Shown here in pieces: positions 16,145 to 27,530 of a stretch of DNA of 64,000 nt; the first letter of the stretch is position 1, and every line of letters begins with the position of its first letter. The position numbers and the translations under genes were made by a program. This stretch comes from Sorangium cellulosum (GTDB lineage: Bacteria > Myxococcota_A > Polyangia > Polyangiales > Polyangiaceae). A model generated the notes under the pieces. It saw nothing but the letters and a program-made list of their open reading frames with translations, did no database searches and was not told the DNA's origin. Location of the stretch: positions 4,783,501 through 4,847,500 of the forward strand of contig NZ_CP012670.1 of NCBI RefSeq assembly GCF_004135735.1, written 5' to 3'.

Positions 16145-17392
16145 TCACCGCGGCCGGCGCGCGGCGCCGACGTCCGGCGCCGATGCGACGGACAGGACCT
16201 TTCGCGCGAGCTTGGAAACGCCGAACTCCAGCACGCCCGGATCGAGCCACGCCGCCTTCTCGTAGGGGGAGGCAAGCTTTGCCCGGCAGCGCCAGGGGGC
16301 CGGCACCTCGGCGCGCGCCACGGTCACGTCGAGCCTCCGGTGCGTGAGGATGTGGCGCACGCGGCCGATCTCGCGGAGCGGCGCGTCAGGAGCGACGCCG
16401 GCGCGCTCGAGGAGCGCGCGGGCGTCCGCGAGCGCGGGCGCCTCGACCATGGGCGGCTCCCAGAGCCCGCCGAACAGGCCGCCTTCGGCGCGCCGGACGA
16501 AGAGCACGCGATCACCCGAGCGCACCACCGCGGCGACCATCGCTACCGCTGGGACATCGCGCTTCGGCGCGATCACGGGCAGCTCCGCCTGCCGTCCCTG
16601 GGCGCGCGCGACGCACGCGCCGTCGACGGGACAGGCGTCGCACCGCGGATTCCGGGGCGTGCACACCGTGGCGCCGAGCTCCATCAGCGCCTGGTTGAAG
16701 CGTCCTGGTTGGACGCTGCCGGCCGCGGCCCGCACGAGGCGCTCCGCGGTCGACCAGAGCCTGCGCGTGCCCGCGGCGCCGCGGATGTCGTCCTCGATGC
16801 CCTCGACGCGCGACAGCACGCGGGCGACGTTGCCGTCGACGAGCGGCGCCGGCCGATCGTAGGCGATGCTCGCGATCGCGCCCGCGGTGTACGCGCCCAC
16901 GCCGGGCAGCGCGCGGAGCGCGGACACGTCGCGAGGGAGCGCGCCGGCGTGGCGCACGGTGACCTCGCGCGCGGCGAGGTGGAGGACGCGGGCGCGGCGG
17001 TAGTAGCCGAGGCCGCTCCACAGCGAGAGCACGTCGTCGATCTCCGCGGCGGCGAGATCGAAGACCGTCGGGTAGCGGGCGAGGAAGCGCTCGTAGTACG
17101 GGATCACCGTCTCGACGCGCGTCTGCTGGAGCATCACCTCGCTGAGCCAGATGGCGTACGGGTCACGCGTCCTCCGCCACGGCAGATCGCGCGCCGCGCG
17201 GCCGAACCAGGCCGCGAGGGCGGCCGCGATCTGACGATCCCGCTCGCACGGCTCGGCCTCCGCCCCCGGCGCGTCCGGCGGCGGCGGGCCCGCGCCCCGC
17301 TCGCCGGCGCCGCGCTCGCCGGAGGCGGCGCGGCCGCGGCGGGGCGCGCGGCGCTGGCTTGCGCCCGCGGGCTCTCGCTTCGCCGTGCTCAC
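16145..17392 (-). CDS. mutY: A/G-specific adenine DNA glycosylase
   Basis: The 415-residue protein has an extra Arg/Pro-rich leader of about 50 residues, then the complete MutY catalytic core. AIWLSEVMLQQTRVETV holds the catalytic Glu85. The helix-hairpin-helix LRALPGVGAYTAGAIASIAY is followed by the DGNVARVLSR segment with the catalytic Asp. The 4Fe-4S cysteines are spaced C-x6-C-x2-C-x5-C (CTPRNPRCDACPVDGAC). The C-terminal NUDIX-like domain (VLFVRRAEGGLFGGLWEPP) recognises 8-oxoguanine. It removes adenine mispaired with 8-oxoG. The true start may be inside the leader. Confidence 0.96.
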   Translation of the reverse strand: MSTAKREPAGASQRRAPRRGRAASGERGAGERGAGPPPPDAPGAEAEPCERDRQIAAALAAWFGRAARDLPWRRTRDPYAIWLSEVMLQQTRVETVIPYYERFLARYPTVFDLAAAEIDDVLSLWSGLGYYRRARVLHLAAREVTVRHAGALPRDVSALRALPGVGAYTAGAIASIAYDRPAPLVDGNVARVLSRVEGIEDDIRGAAGTRRLWSTAERLVRAAAGSVQPGRFNQALMELGATVCTPRNPRCDACPVDGACVARAQGRQAELPVIAPKRDVPAVAMVAAVVRSGDRVLFVRRAEGGLFGGLWEPPMVEAPALADARALLERAGVAPDAPLREIGRVRHILTHRRLDVTVARAEVPAPWRCRAKLASPYEKAAWLDPGVLEFGVSKLARKVLSVASAPDVGAARRPR

Positions 17393-17483
17393 GCGCGAAG
17401 GGCCCGCTCGGCGCCGGGGCGCCGGGCGCTCGGCTCAGAAAACGCTTCCATCGCGCGGGACTCTAGCGCAAGAGCCGACCGCG

Positions 17484-18233
17484 GTGTCGTGCCGGCGCCC
17501 TCGCCCCTCGTCGCATCTCCCTCGGGCCACGCGCCTCTGCGCCGCCCTGCTCGTCGGGTGCGTCGCCTCGGGGTGCCGCGACGCGCCGCGCCCCTGGGAG
17601 GGCCAGGCTGGACCTGCGCCCGTGCTCTCGGCGACGCCGCCAGAGGCCACGGCGCTGGTCGAGGCCGGCGAGCTGCCGGAGACCGCCGCCCCCCAGGCCG
17701 AGGGCGACGCCGGCGCCCTCGAGGATCCGGATCTGCCCGTCCCGCCGGTGCGCGTGGGCGGCCCGTGGGTGCGCTGCTACGGCAACTTCAGGCTCTCCGG
17801 CGACCCACAGAAGGACGTCACGCGCCTGTCGCTGCTCTGCGGCCCGGCGAACGGCATGCGGCGGCTCTCGCCCGAGGCGATCGAAGGGCACGTGGCCGAG
17901 GGCGGCGCGATCGTCACCGAGAAGCTCCAACTCGTCCGCGGCGCTTGTTACCGGGTGTTCGCCGTGGGCGGACCGGGGATCATCAACCTCGACGTCGCCG
18001 TGCGCAGCGGCCGCGGCGCCATGATCGCGAGCGACGGCAGCGAGGACGCGTGGCCGATCGTCCAGCCGGATCGCCCCGTCTGCGCGCTCGAGGACGACGA
18101 CGGCGCCTCCGTCGAGATCAGCGCGAGGCGCGGGGCGGGCCGGTTCGCGGCGGAGGTGTGGGTCCTGAAGTCGTACAAGCGAGCGCCGGAAGACGATGTT
18201 TACGAGGACCGGGACGCCTACGACGGGCTCTGA
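17484..18233 (+). CDS. Probable lipoprotein of unknown function
   Basis: The GTG at 17484 gives 249 residues starting with a basic segment, a hydrophobic stretch and a lipobox-like VASGC (LCAALLVGCVASGC, Cys about residue 31). An ATG at 17385 would overlap the divergent mutY start and displace the signal, so GTG is preferred, although its ribosome-binding site is weak. After a Pro/Ala/Glu-rich linker the domain begins at RVGGPWVRCYGNFRLSGDPQKDVTRLSLLCGPANGM, with paired Cys and beta-rich character. It ends in an acidic tail. No family is recognised, and it is probably envelope-associated. Confidence 0.7.
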   Translation: MSCRRPRPSSHLPRATRLCAALLVGCVASGCRDAPRPWEGQAGPAPVLSATPPEATALVEAGELPETAAPQAEGDAGALEDPDLPVPPVRVGGPWVRCYGNFRLSGDPQKDVTRLSLLCGPANGMRRLSPEAIEGHVAEGGAIVTEKLQLVRGACYRVFAVGGPGIINLDVAVRSGRGAMIASDGSEDAWPIVQPDRPVCALEDDDGASVEISARRGAGRFAAEVWVLKSYKRAPEDDVYEDRDAYDGL

Positions 18234-18445
18234 GCCGCCGGGTCGGCGGGGGGCGACGTCCCGGTCAGCGCGGCGTCCCGCCCGCGGGGCGCGAAGGAAG
18301 AGCCCTGTCGCCCGCCGGGCGCGAGCGAAATGCTCCCCATCTTCATCAAAATCCGGCAGATCCATGGCTCATGGCGCGACGCCGGCACCCCGCACGAACC
18401 CCCGCATTGACGTGGCCGCCCCGTCCCGCTAGGGGAGCCCGAGCC

Positions 18446-18952
18446 ATGGCCGACGACACCGACCCGCCCCGCGACGACGAAGGGGACAAGGTGGAAGGCG
18501 AAGGCGAGAAGAAGCGCCTCTTCGAGCGTGCCATCCCGGAGATCTTCAAGCGCGTGGTCGAGCGTGCCGTCGAGAGCGGCATCGACAAGCTCAGCGAGGG
18601 GCCAGAGAACCTCCGGAATTTCGTGGGTGATCTCAAGCTGCCCAAGGAGGTCCTCCATTACCTCTACACCCAGATCGACGACACCAAGAACGGTCTCTAC
18701 CGGGTGGTGGCGAAGGAGATCCGGGACGTGCTCGAGCACACCCAGTTCGCGGACGAGATCACGAAGGTGCTGACGAAGCTCTCGTTCGAGATCAAGACCG
18801 AGATCCGCTTCGTTCCCAACGATGCGGCCAAGAGAGACGACAGCCAGGACGAGGCGAGGACCGGCCTCCCAAAGCCGGAAGTGAGCGCCCAGGTGAGTGT
18901 GAAGGACAGAAGCAAAGAGACCGGGCGAGACCGGCGCCGCGAGGAGAAGTGA
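18446..18952 (+). CDS. Conserved-looking small cytoplasmic protein, coupled to next gene
   Basis: The ATG at 18446 follows GGGGAG by about 9 bases and gives 168 residues. A charged N-terminus (MADDTDPPRDDEGDKVEGEG) leads into an amphipathic region with IPEIFKRVVERAVESGIDKL, KEVLHYLYTQIDDTKNGLYR and a final TKLSFEIKTEIRFVPND before a charged tail. No membrane or catalytic motif is seen. Its stop overlaps the next gene's start as GTGA, so the two are translationally coupled. The helical, low-cysteine, charged composition resembles scaffold or phasin-like proteins, but this is only an impression. Confidence 0.78.
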   Translation: MADDTDPPRDDEGDKVEGEGEKKRLFERAIPEIFKRVVERAVESGIDKLSEGPENLRNFVGDLKLPKEVLHYLYTQIDDTKNGLYRVVAKEIRDVLEHTQFADEITKVLTKLSFEIKTEIRFVPNDAAKRDDSQDEARTGLPKPEVSAQVSVKDRSKETGRDRRREEK

Positions 18953-19431
18953 CGACGAAGAAGCTTAGGACCGGTGGCGAGGTCGACGCGTGGTGCACCA
19001 AGTGCCGCCTCGACCTCACGCATCGGATCATCGCCATGGTCGGCGACGTGGTGAAGAAGGTCGAGTGCAAGACCTGCATGTCGCACCACCTCTACCGCCA
19101 GCCGAAGAGCGAGCGGGAGAGCCGCGCTGCCGCGCGCGCAGCAGCGCGCAGCAGCGAGCCGAGGTCGTCGTCGTCGCGCGCAGGGGGCGTGGAGCGCCTC
19201 ACCGCCGCGCAGCGCGCCGAGCGCGACCAGACGCTCGCGTGGGAGCGCGCCATCGCGGGGCAGCCCTCCGGGGCGTTCAAGCCGTACCGCATCAACCTCA
19301 CCTTCGGTGAGGGCGAGCTCATCCACCACAGCAAGTTCGGCGACGGCGTGGTCGCGAAGGTCATCGATCGGGGCAAGATCGAGATCCTGTTCAAGGATGG
19401 GCCCCGGACGATGGCGCACGGGCAAGTCTAG
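18949..19431 (+). CDS. Small protein with two CxxC pairs (zinc-ribbon-like)
   Basis: The GTG start at 18949 overlaps the previous stop (GTGA) and has GAGGAG just upstream. The 160-residue protein has an N-terminal zinc-ribbon-like unit with VDAWCTKCRLDLTHRIIAMV and VECKTCMSHHLYR. A Ser/Arg/Ala-rich linker follows, then a C-terminal part with INLTFGEGELIHHSKFGDGVV and IDRGKIEILFKDGPRTMAHG, which resembles small barrel folds that bind nucleic acid or RNA polymerase. It is probably a cytoplasmic regulatory or nucleic-acid-binding protein acting with its coupled partner. The family is not recognised with certainty. Confidence 0.8.
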   Translation: MTTKKLRTGGEVDAWCTKCRLDLTHRIIAMVGDVVKKVECKTCMSHHLYRQPKSERESRAAARAAARSSEPRSSSSRAGGVERLTAAQRAERDQTLAWERAIAGQPSGAFKPYRINLTFGEGELIHHSKFGDGVVAKVIDRGKIEILFKDGPRTMAHGQV

Positions 19432-19496
19432 ACCCGCGCGGCGCCGGCGAGCTCGACCGGCGGCGCGGGGGCCCAGAACTTGGGCCCGTCCGCACG

Positions 19497-20738
19497 ATGG
19501 GTTACCTTCGTCGTGCCGTGGACAGCCCCTCGCCCCCCGACGCCAGCCGACCTCAGCGCGCGTGGCGCCCCCGCGCGCGCTGGCTGGAGCGCGCGCTGCG
19601 CGGCGTCGCGATCGCCGCGATCGCCGTCGAGGCGCTCTGGTACGGCATCCACGAGGTCCGCGGCTTCGGTCCGGCGCTCGCCGACGGCGTGCGGGCGGTG
19701 CTCGGCCCCGCGCCCGTCGCGTGGGCCGAGGACGTGGCCTACGGCGTCGCCGACCGGCTCAACCAGGCCCGCTACCGCAACGCGACGCCGAAGACGTTCT
19801 GGGAGCCCGCGCCCGCGGCCGCGGCGGAGGGCACGGATGACGTCGAGCCCATCGAGGAGGAGTCGATCTCGTCGCCCTCGCCGTTCGAGCCCCCCTTTGC
19901 CGAGGTCGCGGCGACGGGCGACGGCGTCTGGGTGCCGATCCGCGACGCCGTCCGGCCGAACGACGCGCCGGTGCTCTGGAAGAGCGTCGTGCACCCCGAT
20001 CCGAGGCGCTCGTTCTCTGCGATCGCCGTGGTGGCGATCGATCTCGGGCGCGTCGACCTCCAGCTCGTCGCGGGCACGAAGGAGCCGTTCTCCCCGGACG
20101 TCCCCGCCGAGCGGCGCCCCGGGCTCATCCCGGAGGCCCACGCGGCGGAGCTCATCGCGGCGTTCAACGGCGGCTTCAAGGCGATGCACGGGCACTACGG
20201 GATGATGCTCGACGGCGACACGTTCCTCCCGCCCCGCAACATCGCCTGCACGATCGCGCTCTACCGCGGCGGCGCCGTGCGGATCCGCACCTGGCGCAAG
20301 ATCCGCGGGGACGAGCCCCGCATGATCGGCTACCGGCAGACGCCGCGCTGCCTGGTCGAGCAGGGCGAGCTGCACTACCTGCTCTACGACTCGAACCGCG
20401 ACTGGGGCGCGACCGTGAGCGGCGAGACGGTGATCCGGCGCTCGGCGCTCGGCATCGACGCGACGGGCAAGCTGCTCTTCTACGGCCTCGGCGAGGCGGT
20501 CACGGCGCGCACCCTGGCCCAGGGGATGAAGGCCGTGGGCGCGCGTGACGTGGCGGAGCTCGACGTGAACCACGCGTACCCGCGCTTCCTCCTGTACAGC
20601 CGAGGCGCGGGCGGCGCCGGGCCGCGCGCGACGTCCGCGCTGATCCCGGACGTGCAGTTCAAGCCGGAGGAGTACGTCGCCGAGCCGTCGCCGCGCGATT
20701 TCTTCTACCTGCGGCGGAAGACCGGCTCCAGCTCGTAG
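19497..20738 (+). CDS. Phosphodiester glycosidase (NAGPA-like) family protein
   Basis: The 413-residue protein has one N-terminal membrane segment (ALRGVAIAAIAVEALWYGI, about residues 33-51), then a periplasmic domain. Motifs of the NAGPA-like fold are visible: AELIAAFNGGFKAMHGHYGMM near 225, LPPRNIACTIALY near 245, and the C-terminal GARDVAELDVNHAYPRFLLY, which matches the usual AxxLDGGGS-type site but reads LDVNH. Family members hydrolyse GlcNAc-phosphodiester bonds on lysosomal enzymes; bacterial ones are linked to spore or exopolysaccharide processing. It starts 65 bases after the CxxC protein and may share its transcript. Confidence 0.82.
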   Translation: MGYLRRAVDSPSPPDASRPQRAWRPRARWLERALRGVAIAAIAVEALWYGIHEVRGFGPALADGVRAVLGPAPVAWAEDVAYGVADRLNQARYRNATPKTFWEPAPAAAAEGTDDVEPIEEESISSPSPFEPPFAEVAATGDGVWVPIRDAVRPNDAPVLWKSVVHPDPRRSFSAIAVVAIDLGRVDLQLVAGTKEPFSPDVPAERRPGLIPEAHAAELIAAFNGGFKAMHGHYGMMLDGDTFLPPRNIACTIALYRGGAVRIRTWRKIRGDEPRMIGYRQTPRCLVEQGELHYLLYDSNRDWGATVSGETVIRRSALGIDATGKLLFYGLGEAVTARTLAQGMKAVGARDVAELDVNHAYPRFLLYSRGAGGAGPRATSALIPDVQFKPEEYVAEPSPRDFFYLRRKTGSSS

Positions 20739-20788
20739 CCCCACCACCGGCCAGCACGACGGCGGGGAGTTGCCCCGGCTCAGCAGAA

Positions 20789-20894
20789 GAACCGCCATGG
20801 CGCCAACGACGCCAAGAAGAGCGGGGAAGGGCTGTCCCTCCATTTCCCCTTCTACTTCCCTGGTTTCTTGGCGCCCTTGGCGTCATGGCGGTTC
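20789..20894. terminator. Long imperfect inverted repeat between convergent genes
   Basis: Left arm 20789-20818 and right arm 20865-20894 are 30 bases each and complementary at 27 positions, with a 46-base loop that carries its own GGGGAA/TTCCCC pairing. Each arm also contains two near-identical CGCCAA blocks. It lies 50 bases past the phosphodiester-glycosidase stop and 30 before the histidine-kinase stop. It probably ends or stabilises both transcripts, but its length and internal symmetry also fit a mobile repeat. Confidence 0.6.
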
Positions 20895-20923
20895 GCCTCT
20901 CGGCCCGATTTCCCGCAGCAGCG

Positions 20924-23212
<2,289 letters not shown>

Positions 23213-23216
23213 GCCC

Positions 23217-25748
23217 TCAGCCGCCGGTCTTCTCCGCGGCGCCGCTCTCCAGGTGGACCGTCCAGCAGCCGGCGTCGGGCGACGGCTCGCCGCCGGGCGG
23301 CCCCACGCTGACCTCGACCTGCGCCGGCCCGACCGCCCGGATGTAGAGCCGCTGCCCGACGGCCCCGCGCCCGAACGCGCAGACCGCGCGACGCACGCGC
23401 GGGTCGTCGGCGGCGACCTCTCCCTCGTCCTGGGCCGCCATGAACAGGATCTCGACCTCGGGCTTCAAGCACGCGCCCATCTCGCGCCAGGCGTCGTAGT
23501 CGACGGACGGATCGAGCACGTCGGCGAGCTGCCCGTGGCGGCCCCGCCCGACGCGGTAGCGGAACCCGTCGCGCTTCTCCGCGCGCAGCGCGGCCCCGAT
23601 CCGGTCGAGCCGCAGCGACAGCGCGCCGAGCGCGGTCGCCATCTTCACGGTGGGCGCGCCCAGGTTCGCCTTGTCAGGCTCCTTGAAGCGGTGCAGCTGC
23701 ACCCCGCCGGGCAGCGCGCTGGCCAGGAGCTCCGCGAAGCGCTGGTTCATCCCGACGCGCCCGCCGAGCAGGACCCGGAGCCCCTCGTAGGGCTCCGGCG
23801 CGCGCCCGATCTTGGCCACCGCGCCGTCGAGGTGCTGGCGGATCAGCTCGACGCCCTCCCGGAACCATGCGTCGATTGCCCCTCCGAGCGCGGCGCGATC
23901 GATCGAGAGCGGCACGAACGACGTCGCCCCGTCGAGCCCGAACAGCGTGATCCCCTCCTCCACCGGCGCGCTCGATCCCCGCTCGAGCAGGGGCCGGACG
24001 AGCTCCTTGAGCGCCCACGTGTTGGCGCGCGCGTCGGGCGACGGCGCGAAGAGCTCGTCCACGCCGTCGAGCGCGCCCTCCTCGGGCGGGCGCTCGAACG
24101 GCACGCGGCGCTCGCGCATCGCGTCCTGGTTGGCCACGTACACCCGGTAGGCCAGCCGGTGGAGGAGCCGCTCGCCCCCGAGCCACGGGATGGCCGCGGG
24201 CTCGATGTACTCGACCATCCGCTCCAGCCCCCTCCCCACCTCGTCCGCCTTCGCGCTCCGCAGGATCCCGAACGCGAGCCCCATCTCGCTGGCCCCCGCG
24301 TCGATGGCGCAGAACGGGACGCCGCCGTCCCGCGGCTGGATCCCGAACGTGCGGAACGCCTGCACGGCGTGCACGATCGCCGACGGCCCCGCGTCGACCA
24401 CCGAGAGCGCCTCGAGATCGTGGTACTCGCAGAGGCCCGCGGGCAGGCTCCGGAAGAGGCCGCGGCGGAAGGCGACGAGCACGCTCTGGCGGCGCTCGGG
24501 CGACCAGCCCGTCGGCATCGTGATCGCGTAACGCGTGTAGAGCCCCCGCGCGCGCTGGTTCAGGTGCAGGCCGACGTAGTAGGCGTAGAGCTCGATCGGA
24601 TCGAACGGGTCGTGCGCGCCGATCCCCTCCTCGTCGATGATGGGCGGCGCCGGCCTCTTCAGCGCCTCGGTCGCCTCCGGATCGCCCTTGCCCCGGAGCC
24701 GGAACGGCTCGCCGCGCTCCGTCCGCTCGCGCAGCAGCGTGAGCGCCGGGAGCGACGCCGCGGCGCGCTCGTGGAGATCGGCGCCCGGCCGCACGCGCAT
24801 GTCGCGCGCGGCGTGCCCGACGAGCACGTCGCCCCAGCGCGTCATCGGCAAGATCACCCGGTCGCGCCACGCCTTCGTGGTCCGGGCCAGCGCGTCGAAC
24901 GCGACCTCGGTCGGGTTCTCGTTGTCGGCCGAGACCCGGACCGGCGCGTCGGCCCCGATCCGGACGAACTCCGCGCCGCCGCGCTCGCCCCGCACCGCGA
25001 CGACCGTCGACGCGGCCCCGACGTCCACGGCGACCCAGTCGCCGCGCACGTCGAGCCGCGGGTCGCGCCGCTTCACCTCGGGCGGGAGCGGATCCTTGTC
25101 GGTCTTGCCCGTGCGGCGGTGCAGCCCGACCACGCGGCCCTGCCGGAGGATGGCGATCGCGGTGGCGCCGAGGAAGCGCGCGCCCGTCCAGAAGCCTTGC
25201 GCGGGATCGACCAGCGTCGTCCCCTTCACCGGCTCGAGGTTCGCCACGACCTTGGGGAAGAAGTCCGAGATGAGCTCCGGCGAGGCCACCCCGTCGTAGC
25301 GCTCCACCTTGATCGGCGGGGAGTAGTAGTTCTGGAGCCCTTCGCCGTAGATGCGCGGGCTGACGTGGATCAGCTTCAGGTACGGGATCGGGCACGTGTG
25401 CTCGTCCAGCCTGAACTCCTGGTAGAGCTCCGGCGGGGAGATCGCGTTCTCCATCTCGGGCGCGATGCGGGGCACGCTCGCGCTCATCTCGGTGCCGAAG
25501 TACATGAACTTCGTGCCCGCGCGCCCCGTGAACGCCGCGATCCTGACCTCGTTGAACGTCGACTGCGAGACGACGAGCGGCGGCAGCGCGATCGCGTAGT
25601 CGAGCACGAGCGTCGTGATCCACGGCTGGTCGAAGAGGCGCGACTCCCAGCGCATGACGAGCGTCGGGAACGCGCGCCCCTCGAGCGACACGACCGCCTC
25701 GGCTTCGCGGACCAGGGCAGCATCGACCGAGAGCTCGTAAACCGGCAT
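23217..25748 (-). CDS. Hsp70/actin-like ATPase with unusual N-terminal domain
   Basis: The 843-residue protein opens with about 235 residues of unrecognised sequence (MPVYELSVDAALVREAEAVV), then an actin/Hsp70-type nucleotide-binding domain. Phosphate-1 motif WVAVDVGAASTVVAV is near 240, NENPTEVAFDA near 285, YAITMPTGWSPERRQSVL near 415, phosphate-2-like FCAIDAGASEMGLAFG near 485, and adenosine-type LRVLLGGRVGMNQRFAELL near 680. No DnaK substrate-binding domain follows; the C-terminus is a small beta-rich region. This resembles the large Hsp70-like proteins of bacteria with complex lifestyles rather than DnaK. It is co-transcribed with the downstream hybrid kinase. Its function is unknown. 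Confidence 0.8.
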   Translation of the reverse strand: MPVYELSVDAALVREAEAVVSLEGRAFPTLVMRWESRLFDQPWITTLVLDYAIALPPLVVSQSTFNEVRIAAFTGRAGTKFMYFGTEMSASVPRIAPEMENAISPPELYQEFRLDEHTCPIPYLKLIHVSPRIYGEGLQNYYSPPIKVERYDGVASPELISDFFPKVVANLEPVKGTTLVDPAQGFWTGARFLGATAIAILRQGRVVGLHRRTGKTDKDPLPPEVKRRDPRLDVRGDWVAVDVGAASTVVAVRGERGGAEFVRIGADAPVRVSADNENPTEVAFDALARTTKAWRDRVILPMTRWGDVLVGHAARDMRVRPGADLHERAAASLPALTLLRERTERGEPFRLRGKGDPEATEALKRPAPPIIDEEGIGAHDPFDPIELYAYYVGLHLNQRARGLYTRYAITMPTGWSPERRQSVLVAFRRGLFRSLPAGLCEYHDLEALSVVDAGPSAIVHAVQAFRTFGIQPRDGGVPFCAIDAGASEMGLAFGILRSAKADEVGRGLERMVEYIEPAAIPWLGGERLLHRLAYRVYVANQDAMRERRVPFERPPEEGALDGVDELFAPSPDARANTWALKELVRPLLERGSSAPVEEGITLFGLDGATSFVPLSIDRAALGGAIDAWFREGVELIRQHLDGAVAKIGRAPEPYEGLRVLLGGRVGMNQRFAELLASALPGGVQLHRFKEPDKANLGAPTVKMATALGALSLRLDRIGAALRAEKRDGFRYRVGRGRHGQLADVLDPSVDYDAWREMGACLKPEVEILFMAAQDEGEVAADDPRVRRAVCAFGRGAVGQRLYIRAVGPAQVEVSVGPPGGEPSPDAGCWTVHLESGAAEKTGG

Positions 25749-25961
25749 ACGCGGGCGACGTTATCACGAAGATCCCCTGATCCAGCCCCGGGGATGCCGA
25801 TCGCGGGGCGTCCACCGGCGGGGGTCCGCCCGCGCGCCGCGTGATGTCGGTGCGCCTGCGTGGGCCTCGGTCTGCCCGCGCGCCGCGAGGGCATGGTCGG
25901 GGCTCGGACGACCGTGCTAGTCTCGCGGTGTGTTCTGCTGCTCCGAACCCGGAAAGCCGTC

Positions 25962-27494
25962 ATGGGCCCGTTGATTGGCGAGATCATCGACGGCAAATAC
26001 CGGATCGTCCGGCTGCTCGGTCAGGGGGGCATGGGCGCCGTGTTCGAGGGCGAGAACGTGCGCATCCGGCGCCGCGTCGCCATCAAGCTGCTGCACGCGA
26101 ACATCTCGAGCCAGGCCGAGTCGGTCGCGCGCTTCGAGCGCGAGGCCCAGGCCGCGGCGCGGATCGGCTCCGATCACATCTGCGAGGTGCTCGACCTCGG
26201 CGTGCTGCACGACGGCACGCGCTACATGGTGATGGAGTACCTCGAGGGCGAGACCCTCGGGGCCAAGATCCAGCGGTCCGGGCGGCTCGGGCCCGAGATC
26301 ACCGTCCCCATCATGGCGCAGGTGCTCGAGGCGCTCGGGGCCGCGCACGCCGCGGGGATCATCCACCGCGATCTCAAGCCGGACAACATCTTCATCGTCC
26401 CATCGAAGGCCGGCCTCAGCAACTTCGTGAAGGTGCTCGATTTCGGCGTCTCGAAGTTCTCGCAGCTCGCCGGCTCGGAGATGAGCATGACGCGCACGGG
26501 CGCGGTCGTCGGGACGCCGTACTACATGTCGCCGGAGCAAGCGCGCGGGTCGAGCCCCGTCGATCAGCGGACCGACATCTACGCCATGGGTGTGCTGCTC
26601 TACCAGGCGACGACCGGCCAGGTGCCGTTCGACGCGGCGAGCTTCAACGAGCTGCTCTTCAAGATCGCCCTCGAGACCGCGCCCCTGCCCCAGCAGCTCG
26701 TGCCCGATCTCGATCTCGAGTTCTCCGGGATCATCCAGCGGGCGATGGCGCGCGAGCCGGGGAGTCGCTACCAGAGCTGCGCCGAGTTCAAGAACGCGCT
26801 GCTCGCCTGGGCCGCGGCGCGGCCCAGCCTGGCCTTGCTGACCACGGGGCGCACCTCCTTCCCCCGGCTGGTCCTGCCGTCCCAGCCGGAGACGAGCCCG
26901 CCGCTCCCTCGCACGGAGACGCCGTGGGTGAGCCCGAACGGATCGGTCGCCCCTGGCCTGGGCCACACGCCGCAGCTGACCGCCAACTCGTGGGGCGCCT
27001 CGTCCGGGGGCACGGGCCGCTCGACGCGCCCCCCGTCCAGGGTGTCGCTGCTCGCCGCGATCGCCGCGGCGGCGACCCTGTGCGGCGCGGGGCTCGCCGC
27101 GTGGCTCGCCTTCGGCCGCGGCGCGGCGACGACCCCGGCGACCGCCGACCCGATCGCCCTGAGCGCGACGGCGACCCCGGCCGCGCCGCCGCCGTCCGTG
27201 TCCGAGCCGCTCGTGACCGCGAGCGCCGTGGCCATCGAGCCCGCCCCGCCGGCGAGCGCCGTGGCCATCGAGCCCGCCCCGTCCGCGACCACCGAGCCCA
27301 GCGCCGCCCCGGCGGCCTCCTCGGCCCCCGCGAAGCCGGCGGTCCCGCCGCGGCCTCCGCAGACCAAGGTCCCGCCCGTCACGAAGCCCGTCCAGACGGC
27401 GCCGCCGAAGCCGGCCACGCCGACGAAGCCGACCGCGCCGACGAAGCCGACGAAGCCGATGAAGCCGGGCGTTCCGGGCGACTTCGGGTACTGA
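25962..27494 (+). CDS. Membrane-anchored Ser/Thr protein kinase
   Basis: From ATG 25962 (GGAAAG upstream) the protein has 510 residues. The kinase domain (12-280) is complete: GQGGMG at 20-25, VAIK with Lys42, HRDLKPDN at 135-142, VLDFGVSKFS, TPYYMSPEQARG and the final Arg region. A Pro/Ser-rich segment follows, then one membrane helix (about 361-385, SLLAAIAAAATLCGAGLAAWLA) and an extracytoplasmic Ala/Pro/Lys tail with imitating TKPT/KPTKP repeats. The kinase domain is cytoplasmic and the tail may contact the envelope. It is divergent from the actin-like ATPase gene, with 213 bases between. The substrate is unknown. Confidence 0.95.
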   Translation: MGPLIGEIIDGKYRIVRLLGQGGMGAVFEGENVRIRRRVAIKLLHANISSQAESVARFEREAQAAARIGSDHICEVLDLGVLHDGTRYMVMEYLEGETLGAKIQRSGRLGPEITVPIMAQVLEALGAAHAAGIIHRDLKPDNIFIVPSKAGLSNFVKVLDFGVSKFSQLAGSEMSMTRTGAVVGTPYYMSPEQARGSSPVDQRTDIYAMGVLLYQATTGQVPFDAASFNELLFKIALETAPLPQQLVPDLDLEFSGIIQRAMAREPGSRYQSCAEFKNALLAWAAARPSLALLTTGRTSFPRLVLPSQPETSPPLPRTETPWVSPNGSVAPGLGHTPQLTANSWGASSGGTGRSTRPPSRVSLLAAIAAAATLCGAGLAAWLAFGRGAATTPATADPIALSATATPAAPPPSVSEPLVTASAVAIEPAPPASAVAIEPAPSATTEPSAAPAASSAPAKPAVPPRPPQTKVPPVTKPVQTAPPKPATPTKPTAPTKPTKPMKPGVPGDFGY

Positions 27495-27530
27495 GCGCCG
27501 CCGAGCGCGCGGCCCGGGGGGGCGCGCGCC

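Noticed and set aside
23217..25748. Annotation as DnaK
   Set aside because: Phosphate-binding motifs are present, but the N-terminal 235 residues and the lack of a substrate-binding domain do not fit DnaK.
25962..27494. A start at 25860 for the first kinase
   Set aside because: The extra 34 residues are low-complexity, and ATG 25962 is directly before the kinase domain with a suitable ribosome-binding site.
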